Positions 23,241-34,799 of a stretch of DNA of 64,000 nucleotides are shown in pieces. The notes beneath the pieces were generated by a model, which searched no databases, was not told the origin of the DNA, and saw only the letters and a program-made list of their open reading frames with translations. The DNA is from Toxonevra muliebris (taxonomy: Eukaryota; Arthropoda; Insecta; Diptera; Pallopteridae). Positions within the stretch are counted from its first letter, which is position 1. Each line of letters begins with the position of its first letter. The stretch covers positions 16,134,708 through 16,198,707 of the forward strand of contig OY829329.1 in assembly GCA_963691655.1 (NCBI GenBank), in the 5' to 3' direction. Position numbers and translations under genes: made by a program.

Positions 23241-23542
23241 TAGGTTGGAGTGGCTGTCAAGAGACACACTTAAGCCTGAACGCCCCATTGTAATACCACA
23301 TAGTTGGACCTACAGTTTAACGCCGATTCCGAACGACGGTGTGGCAATTTTTTATCGGCTTGGTTTGTGTTGATATTACCAACCAATGTGTGTACTTGTA
23401 TACTATCTTATAATTCTCATATACTTTATATTGATAGTGAATATAAGAAAGTTATTAAAATTAACCACCATACGAAGACGGGAATCGAACCCGAACCTCA
23501 CAGATGAAAGTCTAGTGCACTACCCACTAGACTATCGAGGTC
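23241..23542 (-). mobile_element. complete tRNA-derived SINE, family 1
   Basis: On the minus strand it begins GACCTCGATAGTCTAGTGGG (A box TAGTCTAGTGGG), then a B box GGTTCGATTCCC-type (GGGTTCGATTCCCGTCTTCG). These are RNA polymerase III promoter parts from a tRNA of Asp/Glu type. The core GTTCGGAATCGGCGTTAAAC and an end with CACTCCAACCTAACC follow. It is flanked by 13-bp duplications GTACCTAGTAGGT (23228-23240) and GTACCTAATAGGT (23543-23555), as expected for LINE-driven retroposition. The tRNA-like 5' part keeps box A and box B but is not a functional tRNA gene. Other copies are at 59880-60145 and 18005-18074. Confidence 0.9.
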
Positions 23543-23555
23543 GTACCTAATAGGT

Positions 23556-25344
23556 CAATCTAATGTTCATATTTATGTTTCATAATTTTTGACAAGACAT
23601 ATTTTCTCCAAAAACAGTATAATAGTTTTCTCAACGGTGTTTTTTTATCTGCCATTTATGGAAAAAGAGAGTTTAAAATCCCATTTTCAAGAGGAAGGGT
23701 AAGAGTTGGAGGAAAAGTGTATATTGTTTATCACTTTGTGATTAACAACTTTGCATCAGACATAAAATTCGTATCTGCTGAAATAAACAAATTTCTTAAT
23801 AGCCCCTGAAGATCCCATTTTTCCGACTTCTGGTCATTGTGGGAGAACTAGATATGATGGAGAAAAACTGTGTACGCAGTCGTGATCAGCGACCCCAAAT
23901 TACTATAAAACCGGAAAACCTCTCGAAAATTGGGTTGAAAATTTGTGGCCCTATGTAGTTTTGGTACTACTTACATTTTTCATTCGATAACTTGCAGGGA
24001 TGACACCAAGTATGCATGAACATAATTAGTGCTACCCATTCTTATCGAATGAAAAAAAAATAAAATAAAGGGAGTAATAAAAAAATTATGCCAATGTATC
24101 AAAATTTTCTTGCAAATTTTAGTTCAAATTAAATTACAAAAAAAAAATAACCAAAATGAGAGAAAAGTGCACAACCGTAAAAAAAGTAAGCAAATTTGCT
24201 TACAAATAAGCAAAACGGCAACCCTGTGTGCATTAAAAGAATTTCCAAAAACAACACGACTAACAATAACAGTAAGAACAAAGAGAGCCGAAGTCTCTCT
24301 CATATCTTTGTATACACTGAGGGAAAAAATGCTGTTATATCAAACGGAAAGGATTTTGCTGTTAAATCCCATCAAAAAGCGAACTCTGTTATATTAACAG
24401 ACAATGTGCTGTTGCTTTGCAAAACAAAACTACAAAATAGTAACTGCCGAAATTCTTCACACTATAGACCAGTTGTCTAGTGCGAATGCAAGCACGCAGC
24501 CACTTGTGGCTAACGCTCAAATCCCTCAAATTTCGTTTCACATTTTTTTTTTAATAAATTCCAAAGCCAAAAAAAAAATTTTTTTATTTTGAAATATATT
24601 TTCTTTTAGTTTTTTGTTCAATTTATTTTTTAAAATATTTACTGTTATCGTTTTAAATTATTTTCTCTCTCAAACCTGTGGCCGAAAAACATTCGCATGA
24701 TGACTGTCGAACAACGCGTTTTCCAACTGCGTTACATAACCGAATTGACTTTCAACAAATTTTGTTTGTTTTACTCTTTCAATGTTTTTAGCACTAATTA
24801 CTGTTTTATAACTTTTTGAGGTATACGATTTTAAAGGAAATTAAAACTCCTGTTGCACAGAAGTTTTTTGGTTTATAGCACTGACAACTGAATGAGAAAC
24901 TGTAAATAAAATGTTGAACTATATGACTATAAGTAATTTCAACTTTTCGAGGGGGGTTAAAATATATCCCACCATGCATAAAAAACTAAGCAAAAGTTGG
25001 GACAACTTGTACCCAACCTAACCTTAAAGAGTCAACTAAGTTAAATACGCAAAAGAGAGTAAGATATACCAATTTGAAATACTCAATTAGGCAGTCTTTG
25101 TTTATCATTATTTCTAAAAATAGACCGTATAAAATTTTGAAATTATGTTAGTGAAAGCCTAAAATTTTGTTACTGTATTGGAGTTTCCATTATCCCTGTC
25201 TGTCAGGGTTATGAACAAAATATTCAACAGATAATTTCAACAGAAGAGATGTTACTAAAATTGTCAATACAAAATAAAAAACTATTGAATCCATCAAATC
25301 GCGTTCAATACAACAGATTTTCTTAACAACAGCGATGAACTGTT
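23556..25344. other. unassigned AT-rich DNA
   Basis: No gene recognised. Frames at 24110-24480 overlap in two phases and have no family resemblance. Poly-A and poly-T runs are frequent. Confidence 0.4.
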
Positions 25345-25525
25345 AAAATCACAATCAATCACTCGCTAATTTGAAATGAGATTGAGAGAGAGCCTACATC
25401 TCTGCTTGTATTGCATGGTCTCTATTCCGTTACAAACGGAAAAAAAATCCGACCACGATGTCAGCTCTCTCAGTATCTGTTTATGTACTCTTTGATGCTC
25501 TGTTTCTCTCATGTTTAAAACGAAA
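25345..25525 (+). repeat. dispersed repeat, copy 2
   Basis: TCAATCACTCGCTAATTTGA, then GATGTCAGCTCTCTCAGTAT and CTGTTTCTCTCATG, is the reverse complement of blocks at 14738-14800 and 15112-15180. The ~290 bp separating those blocks in copy 1 is absent here. Confidence 0.65.
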
Positions 25526-28069
25526 TAAAAGAATTTCGTAAGAGTCAACCTGAGATAAGCAACAACTAAATGGAGAACCAGTGTTGCCAACTTAAGCGTT
25601 TTTCCGCTAAATCTGGTGGGTTTAGAAATAAAATACGAGAGAAAAAAATCACTTGGTGCTTTAGCGGATTTTTTAGTGGGATTTGCTTTTTAGATGGTTC
25701 CTTTTTTCTATATTGACAGGTTTTATTTGAAAGGGTTGAAAAACCTAGCAACCTTCAAAGCTACTAACAATCAGAATTATCGTTTATTAAAACTGAGAGC
25801 AAAGTATTTGGAATACCCCCAAGTATTTTAATTCTGGAAATTATTTCTCCGAAATTTGTAACAATAAATTTCTCGATTTTGAAATTTTCTGATAGATCAA
25901 AATGAAGGCCAAAGTATCTTTGCAAAAAATCTACAATATCGTACCATTTAATATGAAATAAAAATATTCAATACTAAAATAAAAAACTATGCTGCAGCTG
26001 GTGTCATACGGTTTCGATAATAGCAAATACTTCTCTGCGTGAAGTCTTCATATATCAGGAGGCAAGGTTAACTCGCTTGGATATAACTTCAAACATACAA
26101 ATTTAATCCAAAAAAGGATAGGAACATGGGAATTAGCTCTTCTTCACCGATTGTAAATTGATTAAAATTCACTAGTTGAAAATAGCAGGATGCAATTGCC
26201 AATGCAATTGAAAAAAAAAAAAACAAAAAGAAAGGCGTAAAAGTTGCAACCTTGGATTTCATGGTAAATTTTATGCAAACCAAAGCAAATTCGAAGGGAA
26301 TTTCTAAACCGTACGTACTCAAGGAGAGAAAGCTGCTAACATACCTCACGATGATTTCCAGCATGCAGCAGTGATAGCTGTTGATGTCAGGAAAGTACAA
26401 CCCTTTTAATGGAGATGTTCAACTATAGGATATAAGTAAAATTAATGTTGGAAATTCAAAAGAACTGGCATTCCATATTAATAATGTATGAGTTTAAGAT
26501 ATTTCGACGACGAAACAACATTTTTTTTTGGGTTTTCCAATACTGTTGCTGTTGCTACTACTGTATTCTTGTCATGCATGCTGTCAGCTAAGCCCCCGTG
26601 GTTATTTTCACTAAAAGTAGCAAAGTTGTGGGCGACGACTATGATAAAGATCCTTTTTTTTAAAGAACCCTTGAACGCGTTGATTAAAAATCTTTTTTCC
26701 TAACAACTGTCTACCTCTCTGTGTCGTGTCAATTTCCAAGTTAATGTTATTTGAAGTAGAAAAAATTAATTTAAAATAGTTAACCTTCTATTATTCGCGC
26801 TATCATAACTTAAGGATTTACATATATGAAGCAGCAGTATAACCACGCCAATAGCAGCAGCATAACCATGGCAATATCAGCAGCAACAATACCCTAGCAG
26901 TAGCATCAACTTGTAGAAGACGTTGATGAAAAACAACATCAACATCGTCAGCTATAATCAAATTAGAAGCGAAGCATAAGATCAAAGACATGATACGCTC
27001 ATTTAACAAATTTTTCATTCCCTTTTCAATTTCTACAACCTTCTTCGTTTTCTTCTTCAACCATCTCCAGCTTCTAAGACAAGTAAACGACAAGTAAGTA
27101 GGCGCGACAAGACGCGAGTTCAACCTCATCGTTGCAAACAAATAAATACATAAATGTGAACAAGAAAACAGTGAAGAAGTTGAAAGAGCGGAAGAGGCGA
27201 ACTGCCACAGCTAATGCCAGCAGACAGCAGCAGTAACGCGATACCAGGGAGAAGCAGGGGGACAGGCCAAGCATGAAGGAAAGTGCCACGACGTTGAACC
27301 GTACTCAAGTTTTTGTGTTCATATTACCTATAAGTATTTATAAAATACTGACATCTTAAAGTGGAAACGACGTCTCATTAATGACAAACAAAAAACGACA
27401 ACGACGACGTCTCCATCTCGCTTCGAAGTTTTTTAGAAGAGGTTGTTGTTTTTGTACCTATATTTTGCTAGTCTCATCAGCGGGTGTTTTTCAATAGCTA
27501 GTAGTACCACTGTCACGTCTTGTTCTTTTTTTCTTTTATGAGCTATACACTTGAGTGAATTGTTTTTTCTTTTTTTTTTTTTTTTTTGTCATGCCCTTTT
27601 TCTTTTCCTTATAGTTTATGTGGAATTGATTTGAAGTTGTTGGAGCGCGGAGTATGATTCACACACTGAAGGACATAATAATACCTAGAGACAGAGACAT
27701 ACAAACAGGCAGAGATACACAAACAGACAGAGACACACAAACAGACAGAGACAAACACAGGGGGACAGACAGACATACTGACATTACATAAGCTGTCAGT
27801 TAGCATCTTCATGAGATGCACCACACACTTCAGTTTTTACGCTGATGACAGGTTAAATGTTTTCATTATGAGTGCGGTGAAGGATATTTTTTAATTGATG
27901 ATGGTGGTGGTGTGGGTATAAAATTAATTGGTGGAAAAGATGAAAGTATTTCTGGAGAAAACAATTTTTCAGGAAAAGCGGAGGAAAAATGTTGGTGAAA
28001 GAAATATTGTAAAAACAACGGGAAATGTTGTTTTAATATGTAGTCAGTTCCAACGTGTGAGGCTTACTG
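25526..28069. other. unassigned DNA with simple repeats
   Basis: No gene recognised. CAG-type triplets lie at 26825-26910, a T run at 27563-27587 and (ACAGACAGAG)-like repeats at 27690-27780. Minus-strand frames (26089-26400, 26818-27308, 27609-27824) follow this low-complexity sequence and are not supported. Confidence 0.4.
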
Positions 28070-28073
28070 TTAA

Positions 28074-28996
28074 CCCTCGGTCGGACAAATGTTTCGATTG
28101 TCACATTCGTAACACATGGGGCCTGGCCAGACCCACTTACATTTCATTTCATTTGTATGGAAATACTGCGATTTTGGTCATAAATTCGGACACAATTTAA
28201 TTCCAAGCAGGTACAAATTGCTTAATTTCGTTTTTTTCAGTGGTTTTCACATATACTGAACTAACTGAGTAAAATTAAAAAAAAAAAGATATATAAAGGA
28301 AAAAAATACACAAAAATTTAAAAAAAATATTTTTTTTTTTTAAGCAGGTAACCTGCTCAGGTAGTTCAGAATGTGTGAAAACCACGATGACCAAGATAAA
28401 TAAATTAAGCCATTTGCAAAAGCAAGACATAAAAATGTATCCGGATTCATTCATCCGTGCATTGTAGGGTTAATAAACACATATCGAACTTGGGTCTAGC
28501 ACAAGACGATACGTGCCGAATATGTAACAATGAGGAGGAAGAAACAGCAGAACATTTTTTATGCCACTGTGAAGGTCTTATGAGGACCTCACTTCGTTGC
28601 TTAAGAAATTCTATCGTACAACCGCAAGAAATTGCGGTTAGTTCTCCTAAAGTGATATTAAATTTCCTCAAAGAAATAAACTCATAGGAGAACTATAAAT
28701 ACTATAAATTCTTTGAAGAATATCACAATAGGCCCTAGATTGCCGCTATGATCTGGAAACTAAATGCCCACCTCCTTATAAATCTAATCTAATTTGGATT
28801 CATGCCCAAAATCGCAATATTTTCCGTCAAAATCAATGAAATATATGTGGGTCTGACCAGGCCTCATGTGTTACAAATGTTATGTGGGCATAAAAACATA
28901 ATGAAAAGTTAACAACCTTCCTGGAATTTCAAGCTGCTGGCTCAATATGTTTAAATTCAACAAAGGTCCGGCCAGACTCATATGTCAAACTGAGAG
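28074..28996. mobile_element. palindromic piggyBac-like element (TTAA target), interrupted by a LINE end
   Basis: TTAA flanks both sides (28070-28073 and 28997-29000). The left end begins CCCTCGGTCGGACAAATG; the right, inverted, begins CTCTCAGTTTGACATATG. Most of the left half is the reverse complement of the right half, for example GGGGCCTGGCCAGACCCAC near 28120 against GAGGCCTGGTCAGACCCAC inverted near 28860. The axis lies near the A-rich stretch at 28275-28340. The right arm is split by a 345-bp LINE fragment. It is non-coding and therefore non-autonomous. The piggyBac assignment rests on TTAA and CCCT ends only. Confidence 0.75.
28451..28795 (+). pseudogene. 5'-truncated LINE 3' end with 8-bp target duplication
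   Basis: The open frame to 28687 reads CRVNKHISNLGLAQDD, then TCRICNNEEEETAEHFLCHC and EGLMR, the GHC.LN.HL..LGL...D.CR.C..EEET.EH.LC.C pattern of the C-terminus of I/Jockey/R1-type LINE ORF2. A stop after LKEINS at about 28687 is followed by a short 3' untranslated region ending in AATCTAATCTAATTT, a simple-repeat tail. GGATTCAT lies at 28443-28450 and again at 28796-28803. The opposite arm of the host palindrome has the matching uninterrupted sequence, so this is an insertion with both edges known. Only about 80 codons remain, so no activity is possible. Confidence 0.88.
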
Positions 28997-29000
28997 TTAA

Positions 29001-29926
29001 CCGATCTTCGATGTTAGTCTCTTCTAAAAAATTCTTAAAATTTTAATTTTCACCGCCAGAGGCCCTGAAGGCCCCGCCAAAGTACTACTGGGAGATATAA
29101 TCCCATGGATTAAAATACAAAACAACAACAATGTATATAGTGATCTTAGTGATAGTTCTTAATGTTTCAATATCCTATATAAGCTACTAATATTTGAAAT
29201 CATAACCCAGAATTACGGATTTGATTCCAAATATCTCCACTGAATAGAGATATTGAAAGAAACTACCACTGCCGTTCTATACACTTATGTTGTTGTTTTT
29301 TGTCCCATTGTAGACTTTCAAATAACAAACTGTTATGCAGACTAGCTGATGAGGAATTGTGGCGCATTCCGAAACGGCCGTCTGATTTGCCCGTCTCTAT
29401 ATACATTGTTGTTGTGATGACTACATTTGTTCATTAACCTGTTTATATATAACTTCAAATAACGGAATTGACATAAACTTAAGTCATGATTTTGAAAATT
29501 AACGTCTAGATTTAATTTTCATAGTCTTCTAAAAAAATAAAATACAAAACTTTATCAACATTTATTTTATATTCAAAATTAAATTATAAAATTAAAGTAT
29601 AAAATATAACATTTACTGCTTCTTTCGGGGTCTTTTTTTTTTTTGATAATTTTCTGCAGCTTCTCAAGACGTGTTCACTAATACTTCCACCACTAGCAAC
29701 TATTGCTGTTAAGTGAGAAACATAAGTTCATATTTTATATAAAATACCATAAAGAAAGGCAAAATTATCCCTGCAAAATTATCAGCTAATTATCCCTGGA
29801 GGCGGGTCGAAAGCGTTAAATATCTGTATCATAAAATCATTAATTTAAAAAACTATTAATCTGGAGCTGCTTGCTCTTAAATACAGCTCTCTCTAAGGCA
29901 TAGAACTATCCTCCTTTAAACCAATA
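29001..29926. other. unassigned AT-rich DNA
   Basis: No gene recognised. A T-run lies at 29632-29644. Confidence 0.4.
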
Positions 29927-30198
29927 CGAGGGAAGTTTGATAAGCCAGAAAATTTTTGAATATAAGATACTTTTTTCGGCAAAAAACAGCGTTTTATTTC
30001 TCAACATAGACTCCATTTAGCTCGATACATTTCGCTCAGCGTTTTCCCAATTTTTTTATTCCTTCCAAATAATAGGTTTTCTCATTGCCCTCAAAACAGG
30101 CGTTTGTTAGGGTCAGTGATGACCTCTTCATTCGATGCAAATTTCTTACCGCCGAGTCATTTCTTAAGGTTTGGAGATAAGAAATAGTCGCAGGGGGC

Positions 30199-31269
30199 CA
30201 AGGCCGTATTTAGGGGGGGGGGGGGGGGTTTGAGGGTTCTTACTTCCCCCCCCCCCCCCCTCCTCCCCGAAATGTGGAAACTTTATTCTAGTTTTTCAGA
30301 TTAATTGCCAATGATAGAAAAAAAAAAGTCAAAATAAAATCTATTTAACGATATTTTTTACTTCCATCGGTTTTTTTTTATCTAAAAAGTCAAATATAAA
30401 AAATAAATTTGAAATCTTAGTTACACTAAGCGATCAAATCCGATTTTCTTTCTTCGACATGAGGTTTGACTACGGATTCAAAAAGAGAAGCACTCATAGT
30501 TTTTCTGGGTCAGTAACTGTTTTTGATTTAAAATTTCGTCCTGAATCAGTTTGAAAAGTTTAAAAATTAATAAAAATAGAAAAAATTATCGGATCCTTGT
30601 AAAATAAGACTTGCTTGAACCCCTTTTTTTTCCTAAAACGTAACGTGATGGGAAGTTTTTGACCTCAGATTCGTGTTCAATGTGAAAAATTCTTTCGCAA
30701 AAACTCCATCTTATTAGCAAAACCCATCTTAAAATTAATTTTTTAACGCATTATTGCTCAGAGCACCACGACTAGAAAGATCTCTTTCAATGCTGTGACT
30801 TCACGAATTTAGGAAATATAAGCCAACCTCATCCGGGTTCTTTATCATTGATAATGGCTCAAATTCCCCATGATGATCAGTTGAAAAAAATGAGCCTCTA
30901 CTATTTTTGGTAATTTTTTTGAGGTTGGGTACATCATCAGAAGTGGGAAGTCAATGAGTTAATGAAATTATTTCCTTCACGATAAAAAAAAATGCGCTAG
31001 AATACACATTGAAAAATATTTATTTGAAAAAATTTAATTTGATTATTCTGGGAATTTTTTGTCACTTTTGGCCATTTTTTTGAGGTTAAGATTAAAAAAA
31101 ATCGGAAAATTTTTCCTAAAATTTTAATTTTATATGTAAATTTTAATTTTATATCAAATGTATCATTGATTTAATTTATTGTATTTAAAAATTAGTTTGA
31201 TAAATATTATTTATGAATATTTTCTTCGAATGAAAACCCCCCCGAAAAAAATTCCTGGCTACGGCCCTG
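30199..31269. mobile_element. hAT-type non-autonomous element, 1071 bp
   Basis: A perfect 8-bp duplication CAGGGGGC lies at 30191-30198 and 31270-31277. The ends are CAAGGCCGTATTTAGG on the left and CAGGGCCGTAGCCAGG on the right in inverted reading, both followed by a G run. Eight-base duplications and CAGGG(G/C)C ends fit hAT elements. It has no long open frame. It interrupts a mariner transposase, which confirms the edges. Confidence 0.88.
30213..30260. repeat. G16 / C15 inverted homopolymers
   Basis: Sixteen G (30213-30228), a 17-base spacer and fifteen C (30246-30260) make a potential G:C hairpin just inside the left end of the hAT-type element. Assembly errors are likely in such runs. 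Confidence 0.8.
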
Positions 31270-32203
31270 CAGGGGGCTATATAGGGAGAATATGCTGGAT
31301 GGGGTAGAAGTTAGCCTTGCGGCTACACACATGTGCGCCGATACGTTGTCATGGTGGAAGAGCATTTTTTTCTTCGCCAAATGCGGTCATTTTTGCTTCA
31401 AATCAATGTTCGAATCTGTTCAACAGCAGTAAATAATATTCGCCGGTGATCGTTTTTTCTCTTCAGGGTTATCTGTGTATGACACTGCGTGCATTCCAAA
31501 AAAAAAAAAAACTGCCGCCATGACCTTGTTGGCCGATAAACCAACCTTGTCCTTTTTTGGTGCACGTTCACCCGGAGAAGTCCACTGCTTTAACTGTTCC
31601 TTGATCTCTGGTGTATTGTGATGAAACCATGTTTCATCCATGGTTATGATAAGGCGCAAAAACTCGTTCGGTTTGCGATTGAGCATCGCAAAAACACTTC
31701 TTTAAAGTGGTCGAGTGTGAGCATTCACGACACTTATCACGCGGATAGCTTTTTCAATGTGATGTGCCTACTCATTTGAGATGCCTATAACCTCAGCCAT
31801 GTATTTTATCCGCGATTTCTGGCGTGACTACCTCTTTTGGGGGGCCTAAACGTTCGGCGCCACTTGTGCTGTTACGAGCACAATCGAATTCAGTAAACCA
31901 CTTCTTAACCATTGAAGTTGATGGCCCAGAGTCCTCATAGTATTTATCAAGCCTTTCCTCGGTTTCAGTGATGGTTTTTTTATGCAAAAAATAATGCTTG
32001 ATGAGCACACGAAATTGACTATTTTCCATTTTTTGTCGAAATTCACGAAGTTTGCTGCTTTGAATGGCTTTCAAAAACAAACTAAACAACGCTGCTTACT
32101 AAAAATTTGACAGTAGTCTATTAACAGATGGTAGTTTACAGTTGCAGTGCTGCATTTAAAGTTACTACTCCGAAAATTTACTGACTAAATCAAACTGCCA
32201 TCG

Positions 32204-33707
32204 CATAAATGAAACTGGTGTGTCAATAGAGAGAAAAAGAGCATTCGATTGTAGTTTAATTTAATTTAGTATTTTCTCCAGATTAAGTAATCGAATTTTC
32301 ATAAAATAAATGGCACTCAAATTTCGAAATTCAATACTTCTTCTTACTTATTTATTCTATACTATCTAAAGTTTGTACAGTCAATTTATCTTCAATTATA
32401 CCAAACTCGCAAGTATTTATGAAGCTGTCAATAATCTAAATATTTTTGATTTGAACTACATTAAAGCGAATACAAAGGAAATGCCAGGAGATGCACCCCT
32501 TCCGGCAATCGGGGGAAAAAAAACCAACTGTCCTTTTTATGGAAGGGTTTCGATTATTTCAAACAACTCATTGAGAACCCCATGGTGCATGAGTGAGCGT
32601 TGTAACACACTCGTATCCTTTTTGCGTTTCGGCAACTAAAACACACACATGTGAATATAATTCACGGAGTAAAACGTGCATGAAATATTTTGTTTCCTTT
32701 TCCTTATTTTGTGCCCTTTAACTTTTATAATTTATTTCATAAATTTATAACATTTCTTTGAATTTATTATTGTCATTGTCGTTTGTTTTCTTTGTTTGCA
32801 TTATTTAACCCTTTCTTTCAATGTGTGTGTGTGTGTATGTGTATCTCGTTTGTGTAGTAGAAGTCTTTGTTGTGATGAAATTGAATGATTACCACAAAAT
32901 TGTCAATTTATTGTGTGTAATTTGATACATTAATAATTTTTATATGTTGAAGTGTCTCTACTATACATACAAACACACATACATACCCCCATACACATAT
33001 ATGCATCTGTTTATTTTCATGGTAGTCATGTTGTTGTTGTATTCTTTGCTATTTTATATTTATGTAAAAATTTGTATATAGTTAATTTTTTATTTTAATG
33101 AGCCTAATTTTTTATCTACAACATTCACGGTGTTGCTGCTGCTGCTTACCTACTGCTAGCTGCCATAGCTGCTCGAGCTGCTCGATTGTGATACATAGAT
33201 ACATTTTCTGAAATATTGTAATTATAATAGGTAAAGGTAAAAGCAAAAAAAAAAAAGAAAAAAAGTTTAATATAAATGTTAAAATGCAATATAAATCATT
33301 TGTTGGTAGCAGTAAGTAGACGTTGGAAAAAGCAAAAACAAAAGGAGAAACAAAAAAAAAAAAAAGAAAAAGAATTAATTAATGATAATTTATTTAAGTT
33401 CCTGTTCATGGGAAAATTTTTATTATAATTATTAAGTAGTAAGTAGATATCATAAATTTTATGGTTTGTATGATTACAAGAGCATAAAACAAACTAAGCC
33501 TTATTAGTTATAAAATTTCCAGTGCACTCTGAAAAATGGGTGCATATATAATTATTAAATGTGCATTAGTCATTAATAGTGGCGTTATAAATCATTAAAA
33601 ATTAACTTTTTAATGTCATAAATTCAACTTGTCGTGGTGTAGGGGTCGCGTAGATACGGTGAGTGCCACTCCGGTTGACTAGCATAGCAAAGAACTGAAA
33701 CCCAATG
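32204..33707. other. unassigned AT-rich DNA
   Basis: No gene recognised. The frame at 32373-32639 (88 codons) has no family resemblance. (TG)n lies at about 32823-32838, and CTG-rich sequence at 33131-33185. Confidence 0.4.
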
Positions 33708-34554
33708 ATAACACTATACAATACGCCAAAAAATTTCGGAGTTTTTATATGAATTTTCTGGAGTTGTTTTCGATGTTGATCATAATATTTCTTTTGGGTC
33801 AGGTTGAACTTTTGTGATTTTTTAAAAAATGGTAAGGTAAGGGTGGTGGGAAAAAATGTTTTCTTCGATTTTTTTTTGTTTTCTACACGTTTTATAAGAT
33901 ACTACAACGTTTTCAACAAAAAAAAAAATTTTAAATTTTGTTTTTCGACCTAAATTTTATGGGAAAAATTTTTTCGATTTTTTTTTGTGTTTTGCACGTT
34001 TTTTTAATTTTTATAACGTTTTCAAAAAAAAAAAATTTTTCACAAAAATCATAAGGGGGGTACATAAAAGCAACAAATTTTTTTTTCCATTTTTTATGTT
34101 TTACACATGTTTTGATTTTTTACGTTTCGAACAAAAAAAAAATTTTTTTTTTTCTATCTAAATTTTTCAAAAAATTCATAAGGGGGGTTCATGGAGAGAA
34201 AAATTTTTTTTTATTTTTTTTTTTTGTGTTTTTTACACGTTTTATAAGCTTTTACAACGTTTTCAACAAAAAAAAATTTTTTGAATAAAAAAAATTTTTT
34301 CCACCATAAAGGGGGGGTACATGGACAAAAATTTTTTTTTTCGATTTTTTGTGTTTCCTACATGTTTTATGAGTGTTTAAAAAAAAAAAAAAAAAAAATT
34401 TTTACCATTTTTTAAAAAATCATAAAATCATCGATATCACAAAAATTCGACCTGACCCGAAAAAGATGTTTGCATATTCGTGATCAGCATCGAAAACAAC
34501 TCTAGAAAAAACATAAAAGAACTCAGAAATTTTGTCCGTGCTGTATAGTGTTAT
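33708..34554. mobile_element. element with ~110-bp inverted ends and internal A/T-run repeats
   Basis: The left end ATAACACTATACAATACG matches the right end inverted (ATAACACTATACAGCACG). The match continues through GAGTTGTTTTCGATG(T/C)TGATCA and GGGTCAGGT to about 33830 and 34430. The interior is three to four degenerate units of ~110-130 bp (TTTTTTGTGTTTT, CACGTTTTATAAG, ACAACGTTTTCAACAAAAAA, CATAAGGGGGGTACATG). No clear target duplication and no coding capacity were seen. Confidence 0.65.
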
Positions 34555-34799
34555 TTTAGTAAAAATTGCTGATATATTTACTTTGATATTTCATTCCTTT
34601 TCAGAGAAAAACGAAAGAGTCACAGCTAATGGGTCAATGTTTTGGATTCTCTAAAGACGATGTTAAAAAAATTAATACCATATACAGATGCAAATGATTT
34701 TTGTTCAGATTACAATCCCAAAATAATATTTTTATACTCAAACTTAAAGAGAATTAATTTCCATTTTAAAATACAGTGTGTTTCAAAAAGTCATATCGC

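Larger units (their letters stand above)
29994..32029 (-). pseudogene. mariner transposase (irritans-like, DD34D), interrupted
   Basis: On the minus strand the ATG at 32029 begins MENSQFRVLIKHYFLHKK, followed by a KKWFTEFDCAR helix-turn-helix region and GPPKEVVTPEIADKIHG. After a break, an open frame at 31686-31420 contains TMDETWFHHNTPEIKEQLKQ (first catalytic Asp) and ANKVMAAVFFF. HHDNVSAHMC (second Asp) follows near 31340. Next comes a decayed YPIQHILPYIAPCDYFL block, cut by the hAT-type insertion at 30199-31269. Beyond it, GGKKFASNEEVIT and a C-terminal GIKKLGK.. stretch end at a stop near 29994. Frame changes occur near 31750 and elsewhere. Function was cut-and-paste transposition; it is now inactive. 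Confidence 0.87.
29927..32203 (-). mobile_element. mariner element, antisense, split by a hAT-type element
   Basis: The left end is CGAGGGAAGTTTGATAAGCC. The right end, inverted, is CGATGGCAGTTTGATTTAGTC, with AAAATTTT sequence further in on both sides. TA precedes the left end (29925-29926); the right flank is CA, probably a changed TA. Removing the inner element and one target copy leaves about 1.2 kb, the normal mariner length. Confidence 0.85.

Noticed and set aside
25580..25760. Possible short MITE beginning CAGTGTTGCCAAC
   Set aside because: The proposed right end matches only about seven bases and no target duplication was found.
26818..27308. Minus-strand frames of 60-107 codons
   Set aside because: They follow CAG-type triplets and overlap each other in different frames; no motif or conserved pattern seen.
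33830..34430. LTR retrotransposon or polypurine tract signals
   Set aside because: The GGGGGG and A/T runs are parts of a tandem unit. No LTR pair, gag or pol sequence is present anywhere in the window that I could see.
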